From Dendrocalamus latiflorus (lineage: Eukaryota; Streptophyta; Magnoliopsida; Poales; Poaceae): a DNA stretch of 64,000 nucleotides. Each line of letters starts with the position of its first letter. Positions within the stretch are counted from its first letter, which is position 1. The DNA lies in NCBI GenBank assembly GCA_017311315.1, contig CM029647.1:7741077-7805076 (forward strand), in the 5' to 3' direction. Shown in pieces: positions 1 through 11,239 of this stretch. A program made the translations under genes and the position numbers. Below the pieces are notes generated by a model. It saw only the letters and a program-made list of their open reading frames with translations. It did not search any database and was not told where the DNA came from.

Positions 1-213
1 CAAGCGGATCTTGGAGTTTTTGTAATGTAAGTATACTTTGGGCTTGCACGCCCCGCTGTTGGAAAATGGATGTTAATCCGTATGTGAAATATATGCTGGA
101 CTTTTGTTGTAAGCATGCAATGGTATACTCTTGCGCGACACTCCATAACTGTTCATGCGTGAATAGTTGCGGAATGCCGTGTCCGTACGCGCCTCTGGAA
201 ACAGGGGTGTTAC
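1..213 (+). repeat. Probable 3' end of a diverged gypsy-type LTR
   Basis: The segment resembles the last 200 bases of the long LTRs at 46195-49709 and 53572-57086. It has a similar 'ttgg(a/g)cttg(g/c)acgcccc' phrase near its start and ends in 'gtgttaca', where the young LTRs end 'gcgttaca'. No primer-binding site follows, so this would be a solo or truncated LTR. The match was made by eye and is weak. It could also be unrelated low-copy DNA. Confidence 0.3.
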
Positions 214-957
214 AACAACGCCGGGTTCGACGACGGTGGCAGCTTTGATTTCTGGGGAGTTTTGGGATCAAGATGCGATGAAGCCTTTTTCCCGCGTTTT
301 GGTCCAGTTCCCCCATCATTTCTACCTAACCGCCGGTGCCAGGATCAAAATTATACAACATCTTCGGTTAATCTTTGATGTGGTAATATGTAAATAGGAG
401 TTTCACACCATATGAGGTGAATCCTTCTGAAATATGAATTGCTGTTTTGTTTTGAGTTAACTCCAATCTTGAGTGCGTTGCCGTCTTGATTTGGTTATCT
501 GTTTGTCAAATTCATCAATTTGCGCGCTAATGTTCAACTTACATTTCCAAAGCTTAGATATACCGGAGTAGTATGCTGCTCAAGCTGTTTACAGGAATTC
601 AGAGGGCAGTGGCTGCTATTGGTGTTGGTAATCCGATCTTCTCGTCTTCTAGAGCGGCTGGCGTGTTGCGTTGGTGCGTTTGGGATGGAAACTTGCCGTG
701 AAGACCCAAGAATTCTGATAAACACTGCGCTATTATTCACTCTTGATCATCAAGTTGAATTCTCGACGCACGCAGTTTAGATGTGAAAATTCCGCTCTTG
801 AAAGTTTTTTTTTGATCTCCTTCCGCTCTTGAAAGTTGGGGACACGTGAGCAGTGCGGTTATCAGGGGAGGAAATGTTCGCTAGGAAATGGTTGTGCCCG
901 TGTCAACGTTCTCAACACACGATAGTGTTCTTCAACCGTGGTGAGGTACTCGGGCTA
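214..957. other. Intergenic, no gene recognised
   Basis: Reading frames here are short and lack recognisable domains or splice signals that would join them. No terminal repeats were found. Confidence 0.5.
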
Positions 958-1387
958 TCATATACTAGCCTCATAGGCGTGCGTCACGCCGCGCCAGCCA
1001 CTGTGTGTATTAAAATAAAGTGTAAGGGTTTTTTTGAAAAAGTCGAGGGTCCTTTCGCAATAAAAGGAGAGTAGAGGGTTTTTCCCGTAAAAACCAAGGA
1101 CTGTTTTAAAAGAACCGATGGTCTGTACGTAATTTCGGGAACGGGTTTCTTCGTAAAACCCAAGGACTGTTTTAAAAGAACCGAGGGTCTGTACGTAATT
1201 TCGGAAACTACGGGTCGTTATCAACGAAAAAATATGCAGGGGCTTATTCAAAAAAATGTAGGGACCTTTTTGCGATAACAGAGGACCTTTACGTAATTTT
1301 GGAAAAATACAGGGACTTTTTCGCAAAAAAGGTTGGCCGACCGTATGCAAATTCGTGCGCCACGCGCCGGCCGGAGCGAGCGCATGG
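958..1387. repeat. Unclassified dispersed repeat, copy A
   Basis: This copy shares its start ('actagcctcataggcg' followed by a 'cagccac(t/c)gtgtgta' phrase) and its end ('ccacgcgccggccg') with the segment at 25962-26377. The interior is a loose run of phrases of the type 'gg(g)acctttttcgc', 'tacgtaatttcgg' and 'aaaaa', repeated at irregular spacing. No terminal inverted repeat, tail or coding domain is visible, so the class is unknown. Confidence 0.5.
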
Positions 1388-1512
1388 GGTGACGTGGGAG
1401 GCTTCTCCGCGCGCGCATTCCCCCGCTCGTAATAGGGGGAGTGTGAGTATTCACATGATCGGTTCACATCTGCCCAACGACAAGAGGTTGGGCGCTAACC
1501 TTGAGCCTTTAA

Positions 1513-1806
1513 GAGCATGTACAATGCAAGATGCTTATATATGAATGCTTAAAGAGAGAGAATATAGCCACATCATCAAGCACCCATGCAAAAGTTATTT
1601 CCTCCAATGCAAGCATCTCTTCCATGAGTGCTTAGATGCTATATTTTCTATTAATAGAATCAGTTATATACATAAGCATCTACTAAGCACTGGTGCTTAT
1701 TTAAGCATCGATGCTTCAAAATAAGCACCTTCTCTATCCTATGTGGCAAGAAAAAACAGTTTTTCATTGCTAAGCACCTCTTTAAGCACCTGCATTGTAC
1801 ATGCTC
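1513..1806. mobile_element. Tourist-like MITE (294 bp)
   Basis: The ends are inverted repeats, GAGCATGTACAATGCA on the left and its complement TGCATTGTACATGCTC on the right. They are flanked by a 3-bp direct repeat TAA (1510-1512 and 1807-1809). A 3-bp TAA/TTA duplication is the hallmark of the PIF/Harbinger superfamily. The interior repeats words such as 'aagca(t/c)' and has no coding capacity. Confidence 0.8.
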
Positions 1807-1952
1807 TAAACAAGACAAAAACACGCTTAGAACAGGTGTCAAGCTTGCTGATGCTGTTTGAAAATTGAATCATCATGAGGGACGTTTTCCGTTAGAAAAA
1901 ACATACGTCTGAGTTCCTGATAATGATTGGCAAGGTCCCTTGGGGTTTGTTT

Positions 1953-2278
1953 TTTGTAAAAGCCGAGTTCTTTCGAGCTTGTTATTTATGACTTTTTGCT
2001 TTTATTACAGTAACTAACTTTCAAACAATACGTTTTTCGTACTCTCTCATACAAACAACTAGAATTTAAAAAATATTTTAGAATTCATCTTTGAATGCAA
2101 CCGCAACTTGTGACATTTGTAAAAGCCGAGTTCTTTTGAGCTTGTTATTTATGACTTTTTGCTTTTATTACAGTAATTAACTTTCAAACAATACGTTTTT
2201 CGTACTCTTTCATATAAACAACTAGAATTTAAAAAATATTTTAGAATTCATCTTTGAATGCAACCGCAACTTGTGACC
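1953..2278. repeat. 163-bp tandem duplication
   Basis: Two adjacent copies (1953-2115 and 2116-2278) are nearly identical and differ at only a handful of positions. Both begin with 'tttgtaaaagccgag' and end with 'gcaaccgcaacttgtgac'. The sequence is AT-rich and non-coding. The duplication looks recent. Confidence 0.85.
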
Positions 2279-2297
2279 TCCGTAATAATGTGGTGAT

Positions 2298-2562
2298 CAT
2301 TTGGGCTTTTTTAGGTGGCTTATGGCTTAAAAACACTGTAGCTGGCTGAAAAAACACTGAACTGACAGAGACTTATTTAGCATAATTAAATTTAAAAAAT
2401 TAAAAAATATGTTAGCTCATTACGTATAATACAAACAAATACGGAAAAAAAGAACCGGCAAAAAAGCTCAACAAAAAACCAAAAGTTCAAAAAAAGACGA
2501 AATTTATAAATAGTGAAAAATAAGTCAGAAACTAGAAGCTGAAGCCGAAACAAGCGGAGCCT
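2298..2562. mobile_element. MITE-like element of a family with five copies in the window
   Basis: It shows the layout shared by 35075-35325, 44148-44412, 59086-59404 and 59405-59645: a 'gctt(a/t)tggctt' start, a core 'aattaaatttaaaaaat', a 'caaacaaatacgg' or 'tgcaaa' block, and a closing 'agaagctgaagc' type end. It is AT-rich and non-coding. The exact ends and the TSD were not resolved. Confidence 0.5.
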
Positions 2563-2845
2563 AATCCATCAGTAAAAGGGTTTCTATATTGTACTATTAT
2601 TATTCCTCGCCGTGATAACGGATCGATTCGATGGGATACTGGCAACGGAGGGAAAGTCAAATTGCCTCTCGGGTTGGGAATAACGTGCTTCGTCGTCAAA
2701 CTTGGATTTTTAAACTAGGGATGGATCCTTGAAGAAAACGAGATGTGGAAGTGGATCAACTCCGGTTGAGTTTGTGATTAGCCACGCAGTGTGCTTGCCT
2801 CCGGTCGAGTCAGGGTAGGCGCGCTTTAATTCACAGTCGGATTAA

Positions 2846-3282
2846 GGGCCTGTTTGGCACAGCTCTACCATTGAAAAAATGAATCTGGAGCAGCAGATCC
2901 ACCAAAAACAGCTCCACCGCGAATCTGGGATCCCACCATGGAGCTAGACAAAACTGTTTGGCTTGCACAGCAGCTCCAGATCCACGAAACTGAGTTTTTG
3001 GTGGGAATGGCCTGTTTTGCCCATAGGTTTTATGGTGGTATAGGATGGAGCGTGTAACCAGTGGTAAAAGGTGGATAATTACCACCCAACTCCACGAGTA
3101 GGTACGAAACAGGGTTTCGTGGAGCACCCCTTGAGGTGCTCCATGGATTTCATGAATCTGGAGCTAGATTCAGTATTTTGGTGGATCCAGATTTCGTGAA
3201 GCTGGAGCGTTTGGGTAAAAATTCGTGGAGTTGAGCTGTTTTTGGTGGATCTGAAGTTGGTGGAGCTCTGCCAAACAGGCCC
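2846..3282. mobile_element. Tourist/PIF-like MITE (437 bp)
   Basis: The inverted termini GGGCCTGTTTGGCACAGCTC and GAGCTCTGCCAAACAGGCCC are flanked by TAA (2843-2845 and 3283-3285). 'GGGCCTGTTTGG' is a common grass Tourist end. The interior repeats 'gatctggagc' and 'tccaccaaaaac' phrases on both strands, so much of the element could fold on itself. There is no coding potential. Confidence 0.85.
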
Positions 3283-3321
3283 TAAAGTTGATCCAGGTTA
3301 ACAATGTTGCTCCACCTGTTA

Positions 3322-4662
3322 GAGCAACTCCAGCAGTAGCCCTCAAAACAGGACTCCTACTTTTCATTTGAGGGCTCCCTCTACTTTTGAGGACCCAGTT
3401 TTTTTGCATCTACTCCAACAGCACCCCTTAAATTTAAGCCCTCAAATCCATTCCACTACAACTGACACATGGGACCCACTCCTCATTCTCTCCCTCACCC
3501 CCGCCGTCTCCACTCTCCAGGCATCCCCACCTCCTCTTCTCCCCCTGCCCCTCACCTCTCCGCCTCCGCTTCCCCCTCCTCCCTCCTCCACACATCCGGC
3601 CGCCGGCGCCCCTCCTCTCCTCGGTTCGGCCGCGCCGCCGCATCTCCCGCGCGCCACCATGCACCAGATCCGCCGGCGCGTCATCTGCTCACTGTCGCCT
3701 CTACTCTTCACGGCCGATCGCCTCGGCTTCATCAACATCGACGCCGACTCCTTCTACATCGCCCCTGTGCCATCACCGCCGTCCTCCCACTGGGCACCAC
3801 TCCATCTTCTCCACCGACGGGGAGCCACGGAGGTCCCTCATCGGGAGTCGCGTAGGCGCGTCGGGCGAGATGCGTCGGGAGCCGGGGAAGAGGAGCCGCC
3901 AAGGAGGGTGGTGGCGGCGCGGGAGGAATCGCCGGGGAGCGTGGGGGATCTGGCGGCGGCGGGAGCGCAGGGGATCTGGCGGCGGAGGGAGCGCGGGGGA
4001 TCTGGCGGCGGTGGGGTATTTTGGCAGAGCAGGACGGGCGGGACGGGGGATCTAGCGGCGGCGGTGGCGGGGGACGTTTCAGTTGTGCGGGAAAAAACGA
4101 GCAGAGCTGAAAAATGAGAGCCAGAGTAGGGGGCCACTAGGAATGAGGGGTGGGAGGGTGATTTGAGGGCCTCCTCAAATTTGAGGGCTCTAGTAGGGGC
4201 TCTGCTGGAGCTCGTTTTTTTGGCTCAAGCCCTCAAATTTGAGTTTTGAGGGCTCAAGTAGGGGCTCTACCAGCAGGGCCCCTACTTGAGCCCTCATCCT
4301 ACTTTTGAGGGCCGAGGGGCAAAAAACTCACTCCAGCAGGGCCCCTACTTGAGCCCTCAAAAGTAGGGGGCCCTCAAATCTCCCCCTCGAGCCCTCATTC
4401 CTGGGGGTCTGGAGGGAGCCCCTACTTTTGAGGGCTCAAGTAGGGGCCCTGTTGGAGTGAGTTTTTTTTGCTCTCGGCCCTCAAAAGTAGGATGAGGATG
4501 AGGGTGTGTCCTATGTGTCATCCCCTCTAAGAATGAATTTGAGGGTTCTGTTTTGAGGGCTCCTGCTGGAGTGTAGCCCAAAAAACAGAGCCCTCAAAAG
4601 TAGGGAGAGCCCTCAAATAAAAAGTAGGGGCCCTGTTTTGAGAACTACTGCTGGAGTTGCTC
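3322..4662. mobile_element. PIF/Harbinger-like element with a GC-rich cargo (1341 bp)
   Basis: The element starts GAGCAACTCCAGCAGTAG and ends with the complement CTACTGCTGGAGTTGCTC. It is flanked by TTA on both sides (3319-3321 and 4663-4665). Its arms are rich in the word 'gagggct' and its complement. A shorter relative (402 bp) lies at 58302-58703. The extra DNA here is a GC-rich block at about 3440-4130 that reads like proline/serine- and glycine/arginine-rich grass exon sequence. The longest open frame across it (3368-4117) runs through the terminal arm and is not credible as a gene. The block may be a captured gene fragment. Confidence 0.75.
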
Positions 4663-4665
4663 TTA

Positions 4666-5761
4666 GAGTGCAAGGAATTGGAGCGTTCTGGGGCCGCCGT
4701 ACGCATCGGCCATCTCGCGAGAAAAGCCTCCTCATTTCCCGTAATTACGTAGAGATCCTCGTTGGCCTGGGGCATCGACCTTGCGTCTGGGTGCCGATCC
4801 GGCCATCCGCGCGCCCCTGCACCCAGGCCCTTCGCAGCGCCATGATTTCCGCACTCGTGGAGCCATGGAGCTCCCTCCGGTCAGGCGCCGCCGCTTCTCT
4901 CCTTCTCCGCTTGCCCTCACCGTCGTGTGCTCCACCACTTTGCCCTCACCATCGCTCGTAACGTCGCCGAGCTATTCGTCCTCCCATGGGTCACGCCTTC
5001 TCACCTTCTGCCTTCGCCCTAGTTTTACTTGACATGGTAAGTAATTCTATCCTTGTGAAATAGTTTTTCATAATTGTTTCATCAAATGTTACCTCTAATT
5101 TCTCGCCAAAATTTTTTGCCACTAATAATCACGATAAACTATGTCTGTTTCGACCAAAATTTATCAATTAGCCGTTTTTAAAAATGTTTTTGAAATAATC
5201 TTCACCATAACTTATTTTAAAACATGACCCCCGCTTGCCAAAACAACACTATTGGAGTGGCAAAGGCTGCCACACCATTGCACCAATGTGGACTCCTCTG
5301 TGGCTAGAAAAATGGTAATTTATTGGAATAAGTTCGAAGTTTTTGGTGGAGTGGCAAGGCTGCCACGCCATTGCACCCAGCAGAGGTCTTTCTAAGAAAT
5401 AATAAGTCGTTGTGGGGTTATTTATACAATATTGTTGAACAATAGGTTAATTAATAAAAATTCTTCCGCCGCTTCGTATTATTTGTATCATTTTATACTG
5501 TAAGTATTACCGATTATTACTGGAGCAGTTCAATTCTACCTCAGACGGTCATACCAGACACGCATGTACAAGATACTGCCATAAAGCACCATTGTATTTG
5601 TACATACGCACAACACGACTAGTAGCAACCTCGGGGTCCTGTACACCATGAAAGGTATGTGCTGTCTTCCCCGCTACGCTAACCGGTAGCCATCCGCCGT
5701 TACACAACACGAGAGCCAGGCTCCCGTCGGTTCACCTTGGCGGATGCACGGATCGTAGATA
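4666..5761. other. Intergenic; GC-rich island and a short repeated phrase
   Basis: From 4680 to about 5035 the DNA is GC-rich and carries a short open frame (4865-5032), ending just before 'atggtaagtaa'. This could be a decayed first exon, but no partner exon was found. Further on, a phrase of the form 'ggagtggcaa(a)ggctgccac(a/g)ccattgcacc' occurs twice (about 5255 and 5348). I recognise no gene. Confidence 0.4.
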
Positions 5762-6014
5762 CTCCTCCGTCAAATTTATAGAACGTTTTTAAATAATTTT
5801 ATTAATAAATATAGAGTGTATTTTATATTTTAATATAAAATTAGTGTGATGTTCACTTTATACCTTTAATAAATATACAGTTTTATTTACTATTCTCTAT
5901 ATACATATATTGATTATAGTGTTTATAGATAATAATTATGGATAATCTAACTATTTTTATTATTTTTTTGATCTATATATTTTAGAAAAGTATATCTTAT
6001 AAATTTGGATGGAG
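5762..6014. mobile_element. Stowaway-like MITE (Tc1/mariner type)
   Basis: The left end 'ctcctccgtcaaatttata' mirrors the right end 'tataaatttggatggag'. 'CTCC(C)TCCGT' is the standard Stowaway terminus. A TA precedes the left end. The right flank no longer shows TA, so the TSD has decayed or the boundary is off by a few bases. The 250-bp interior is AT-rich. It lies about 250 bp upstream of the ATG18 start codon. Confidence 0.65.
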
Positions 6015-6044
6015 AAATTATATGCTAACAGCAGCCCCGCTTTA

Positions 6045-6151
6045 GGGCCTGTTTGGAACAGAGGAATTTCACAGGAATTTTACAGAAATTTTACAAAAAA
6101 CAGTTTAATTCCCACAGAAATCGGAAAAAATTCCCACATTCCAAACAGGCC
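6045..6151. mobile_element. Short Tourist-like MITE in the ATG18 promoter (107 bp)
   Basis: The termini GGGCCTGTTTGGAA and TTCCAAACAGGCC are flanked by TTA on both sides (6042-6044 and 6152-6154). The arms 'gaggaatttcacaggaatt' and 'aattcccac' also pair. The right end is 113 bp upstream of the ATG18 start codon, so the element lies in the promoter or 5' leader. Confidence 0.8.
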
Positions 6152-6264
6152 TTACCGACAACCTCTACACGCCATTGCATCCCTAGCTCCCCACGTCACA
6201 CCCGCAACCTCCGCCTCCGAGTGCTCGCGCGTCCCTGCATCTCTGCCGGTTCTGCCCCTCCTCC

Positions 6265-9200
6265 ATGGCGACGCCTACCGCCGCGCAGGCCCCACCAAAC
6301 CCTAACCCCATCTCCGACGACCCGCCGCCGGAGCAGGAAGTGCCGGCGCCTCTCCCCACCACCTCAATCGAGCCCACACCATCCGGTGACGAGGAGAGCG
6401 ATGACTACTCCTCCTCCTTCGTCTCCTCCGTTTCATCTGCCTCCTCCTTCTCCTCCGTTTCATCTGCCCCCACAGCAGTTGCAGCCGCCGGAGGTGCAAT
6501 CGAGAGGCCTTACCCCGCGGCGAAGGACCTCCTCCACATCTCCTTCAACCAGGACTACGGCTGCTTCGCGGCGGGCACCAAGTCGGGCTTCCGCATCTAC
6601 AACTGCGACCCCTTCCGCGAGATCTTCCGCCGCGACCTCGCGAGAGCGGGGGACGACGGCGAGGGAGGGGGTATCGGCGTCGTCGAGATGCTGTTCCGGT
6701 GCAACATACTTGCCCTCGTCGGCGGCGGTGACGCCCCCCACTACCCACCGAACAAGGTGATGATCTGGGACGACCACCAGAGCCGCTGCATCGGGGAGCT
6801 ATCCTTCCGCTCCCCCGTGCGCGGCGTCCGCCTCCGCCGCGACCGCATCGTGGTGGTCCTGGAGAACAAAATTTTCGTATACAACTTCGCGGACCTTAAG
6901 CTTGTGCACCAGATTGAGACGGCGCCCAACCCACAGGGCCTCTGCGCGGTGTCGCAGCAGCCTGGGTCGATTGTGTTGGTTTGCCCTGGTGCACAGAAGG
7001 GGCAGGTGAGGGTGGAGCACTATGGGGCAAGGAAGACCAAGTTTATCAATGCGCACGCTTCCCGTGTTGCGAGCTTTGCATTATCGCAGGATGGTAGGCT
7101 GATTGCTACTGCAAGCACCAAGGGGACACTCGTCAGGATCTTCAATGCCGCCGAGGGCAATCTTCTGCAGGAAGTAAGCTTTCTTAACTTCCATCTAGCG
7201 ATGAAATTGTAAATTTTGATGGGGAATGTTTGATCTTTGAATTTCATGCTGCAACTTGGTGATGGGAATATTATAAACTTATAGTGGTACTAGTTTGTGA
7301 TGAAATGTGCTAGTATGGGATAGCCTATGCTCAAAGGGTTTGATTTTACAGTGATATTTGAGCAGTGAATATATAACAGAAGTTGCCTAGAACATCAATT
7401 GCAGGCTTCATGAATAGAATAGCCTTATATTTTTTGTCTCAGATGAAAAGGATGCATATTTGGTTGAAACAGGGCTTAGATTTTTTCTTACTGAAAATAA
7501 AGTGATAACAATTTTACTGATGCTGGAATTCATTTAGCAATCGTAACCATTTAAAAGTTTGATGAAATCATGAAATTGCATCATGTTATTACTTGTAACT
7601 CCACAAGAACCCCGTTTTCAAAATTTGACCCTTCTCCCTTTTTTATATACCCAAACTTACAGGCAGCTTAGAAAATTGTAGATTTGTAACAGAATGTGTG
7701 CTAAAAAGTAACCATGCTCCATTCTACTTTTACACCCATTTTGATGTGAAGGAATTCTAGGACCTTTACAACAACAACAACAACAAAACCTTTCATCCCA
7801 AACAAGTTAGGGTAGACTAGGAATGAAACATCTTTAAGGTCAAGTCTAGGACCTTTGTAGGATCATATATTTTTGGAAACACATTCAACTGTTTCCAGTA
7901 ATCAGGATTTTTGTTAGTCTTGACTGCGTACATTATAATAGTTCATAGTGGTGATGTTTTGTTTTATGTGTTCTTTAAATTGTAGTCTCTGTTTCCTATT
8001 TCGAGTGATCAATTATGGGATAAATGGAAATTGATGGTGAGCATGTATGTATTTTTTGAACAACCTGAACCTGATTGATCAACCCAGCAGGGGCTTCACT
8101 TCTAAGTTTCTCCTTAAATAAAGAAAGTACTCTCGCAATTGTACTAGTTCAAGAATGATAAATTGATAATAGTAAATCCTTATGACACACTCTAGTTTTG
8201 TCCTATGCTAATTCAATTACTATCTGTGAACTAACATATCAGGAAAGATATGGTCCTGTAACTAAAGTGCATAACATTTAGCCGGCAATGTGATGTCCAC
8301 TGTTTGCTGAGTAAAGTAAATATATGTGATGCGTTCCAGTTTTGTCCAGTGCCAATTCAACTACCTTCTGTGAACTGACATATCAGGAAAGATATGGTCT
8401 TATAAGAACTTAAGTCCATAACATTTAGTTGGCAATATGATGTCAACTATTTCCTGAGTAATGAAGTATGTGTTATCTATCGTGGTTGACATCGAAGTGG
8501 TTAGTATTGATGTATGATGAGTCCTAGAAAGATCACATGGAAGGAGATGTTTAATATGTTAACGTCATCGGAAGTGTTATGTTGTAATCCTTCTTTGGTG
8601 GTCAATCATGGTCTGTACTCTGTCGCCAATAGCTTTCCTGCACCGTTTGTTTTGCTCTGCTTATATTCATCTGTCATGAGAAATATTGAGAATTGAGAGA
8701 TGCTGAACAATCAAATTGTCATGTTCTAAAGAGAACTCTTGCTTGTAATTCTTCTTAAAAATCTAATGCATAACAAAATTTGGTTGAGGTTGGAGGTTCG
8801 GTAGTCTTCTGGTGATCTAGAAGTTCCATATCAACTGGATAAAAAAAACTACATTACTATTTGGTGGTGTGAAGGTTATGTTGGTATATTCTTGGATATC
8901 TTTGAAGAGAGACATTAGCTTGTTATATTCTGGTAGTCACAGATTAATTTTAATGTTCTGTTTTAGGCAGTTCTTATTTTCATGCAGGGTTGTTCTAACA
9001 TGCAAAGTGCTTTATCAGTTTTCATTATATATTTGGATTCCAAAAAAATCTTATGAATCGTACTGCGATGTGCTTGCAATTTTTGACTGAGCTTGATAAA
9101 GTTCTACTTATAGTTATGGAACTCTATCTGCAATTACACCCAACCTATGCTGCTCTGTAGTATATTCACTGATGCAGCACATTGAGTCGCTAACCACACA

Positions 9201-11239
9201 AGATGCTCTTGTCGGTTTGCTAACTCTTAATCGATGGCAAACTTATGATGAAATGAAATCTGTCATTTCCTTACCTTTTGCCAGGGATATACTAATTAAT
9301 TTTGTCTGCTTCTTTTGTAGGTAAGGAGAGGTGCTGATAGAGCAGAGATATATAGCTTGGCTTTCTCAAATAATTTGCAGTATTTGGCTGTTTCTAGTGA
9401 TAAAGGAACAATACATGTGTTCAATCTAAAGATAAATGTGGGTTTGACCACAAATGATAAGCCACTGCCAGCCCCAGACCCTGATGTTCCCAATATAAGT
9501 CCATCTCTTTCTTTTATTAAGGGTAAGTTCACTATCCTTTCAGACATCTTGAGGCAGTACATTTCCATGTTTGAAAATATGATAGATTCTTTTGAGTTAT
9601 TTTGAGGCCCATGCCTAGAAAGTTCGCTCATTTGTGTTTGCTGTGGTGACATGTAATACACTTGAAATTTTTGTTTTCAGAATTTACACGCTAAGGACAA
9701 GGCATAATTTATATCTTCCTAAATGGATGAAGCGTACTTAGATATTAATTTGGATCAAATGTTTGATGAATTTTAGGGGATGATCGTATTAGGCTGCGAC
9801 TGATGCCTTTTGGCTGAAAATGAATAGTAGTAGCTGAAAGAAGTGATTTTTAGAAGAAAGATGCGGGTGGTGGGAAAAGTGAGGGAGAGATGCGTGCACG
9901 AGATGGGAGCGAGAGGAGTGAGTTGCGTGATATGACTGTGACCCCTACCTTATCCTCGGAACGAGACGAGAGTCAGAGAACTGGAGAAGCCGCTTTGAGA
10001 AGCTAGATGTTCATATTGGCTTCTAATTTTTTCCAAACAGAAGCTAGAAGCAGAATCAATACGAAGACCCCCTTAGGGCTGGGTACATTGTGTTTTATTG
10101 TGCAAGTAACAGTAAACAATTTGCTATGTAGAAGAATAAAGAGCACTTCTTTTCCTTGAGTCTCTTTCATTACAATAAGCAAATTGCTTTAAGATTTCTT
10201 TGTGTGTTTTTTACTACTTAAAGCATTCTGAAAAAGCCATTTTGTTCGGATGTTTTTTAAAGGGTGGCACGGTAGTTGTTAGGCACTGTTTATATAATCT
10301 GTAGTAATGCTTGATCTTTTCTTTTTCCTAAATCTGTAGTAAAACTATGTTTGTGTCTCATCCATCTTTCGGAGCCTTCTGAGATCCCAATTACCAAAAA
10401 GTTTTGGGATTTGCTAAAACCAAAATGCCTAAAACTAAAGTGAAAATTCATCAAACAAATAAAGTGAAAAAAGAACATCATTGTCTATTTCTTGTCATCA
10501 TTGGCTGCCCCAATATTTTTTGGTTGGGCTGGGTTCCTACTAATGTTTTATAAGTTTGCAATTTTCACACAATACTTAATATACATGAATGTTGTTCTGT
10601 AGGCTCCTATTTCCATGATATATTGTTTCCCTTATTATGTTACTTGTGTCGCAGTTTTTTTTATCTTACATGTCTGTTGATGCATTCTCTTGCTGGAAGC
10701 TTGGAAGTTGGAACCAAACACTGTTTGGTTGGTCTTACTGTCTTACATTTTTATTAGTACCGTTCAAGTGTGGCTTGCATTTTGATGGTTTAGAATACTC
10801 ACAAATTTGTGGTCATTGGTTTGAAGTACATGTTACTTGGGATGAGATGAGTTGACCTGGGTCTCAAGATGAAAGTTTCGAGACTCTGACTAAGCACATG
10901 TTAACTTGTTTATTTTCTATTGCTGACAGGTGTGTTACCGAAATATTTCCACTCCGAGTGGTCTGTAGCTCAATTCAGGCTACATGAGGGTGAGCAGTAC
11001 ATTGTCTCATTTGGCCATGAGAAGAATACTGTGGCAGTAGTTGGCATGGATGGAAGGTACAGGCATATAATTGAACATTGATTTTTGTAGTGATTGAACT
11101 CCTAGGTACAGACTTGAACTTGATACCTACCTTTCGTGATTTTTGCAGCTTCTACAGATGCCAGTTTGACCCAGTCAACGGTGGAGAAATGCTTCAGCTG
11201 GAATGCTACAATTTCCTAAAACCATCAGATCAACCGTAG
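6265..11239 (+). CDS. ATG18: ATG18-type autophagy protein (PROPPIN, WD-repeat)
   Basis: Exons are 6265-7173, 9321-9522, 10930-11056 and 11149-11239, all with GT-AG introns; the product is 442 aa. PROPPINs are seven-bladed beta-propellers that bind PI3P and PI(3,5)P2 and act in autophagosome membrane expansion. The N-terminus (about residues 1-75) is a proline/serine-rich extension with a dense Ser run, and the propeller follows from 'HISFNQDYGCFAAG'. Intron 1 falls exactly before the lipid-binding motif, read here as V-R-R-G at residues 304-307, followed by 'ADRAEIYSLAFS', which is typical of the plant ATG18a group. The C-terminal blade 'KYFHSEWSVAQFRLHEGEQY' and 'SFYRCQFDPVNGGEM' are also family signatures. 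The start is the first ATG of the long GC-rich exon. Intron 1 (2.1 kb) holds an RTE fragment and intron 2 a MITE. Membership of the family is secure; the paralogue letter is not. Confidence 0.95.
7768..7844 (-). mobile_element. 5'-truncated RTE-type LINE tail in ATG18 intron 1
   Basis: Read on the minus strand, the segment ends 'aacttgtttgggatgaaagg' followed by a TTG repeat, matching the 3' end of the LINE at 28870-31284. It is flanked by a perfect 12-bp direct repeat TCTAGGACCTTT (7756-7767 and 7845-7856). This is the signature of target-primed insertion of a 77-bp, severely 5'-truncated copy. Confidence 0.85.
8185..8470. repeat. Diverged 144-bp tandem duplication in ATG18 intron 1
   Basis: Two copies offset by 144 bp both contain 'catatcaggaaagatatggt', a 'cataacattta' block and 'gcaat(g/a)tgatgtc'. 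They differ by scattered substitutions and small indels, so the duplication is old. It is non-coding. Confidence 0.75.
9786..10076. mobile_element. MITE-like element in ATG18 intron 2
   Basis: It is closely related along its length to 36776-37056. Both read '(c)ttttggct' then 'aaaatgaatagtag', 'gtgagggag(a/g)gatgcgtgc' and a final 'agaagc..gaatcaatacgaa'-type end. The ends are complementary ('ggcttct' against 'agaagcc'), suggesting an inverted-repeat element. The exact boundaries and TSD are not resolved. Confidence 0.55.

Noticed and set aside
958..1467. 169-aa minus-strand frame
   Set aside because: It lies wholly within the unclassified dispersed repeat and shows no domain; repeated phrases in the protein mirror the DNA repeats.
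3368..4117. 249-aa open frame, Pro/Ser-rich then Gly/Arg-rich
   Set aside because: It starts inside the terminal arm of a PIF/Harbinger-like element, changes composition abruptly and has no domain. GC-rich DNA gives long open frames by chance.
6053..6760. 235-aa open frame overlapping the ATG18 first exon
   Set aside because: It begins inside a MITE and is the +1 shadow of the ATG18 coding exon; low-complexity Pro/Ser/Arg composition.
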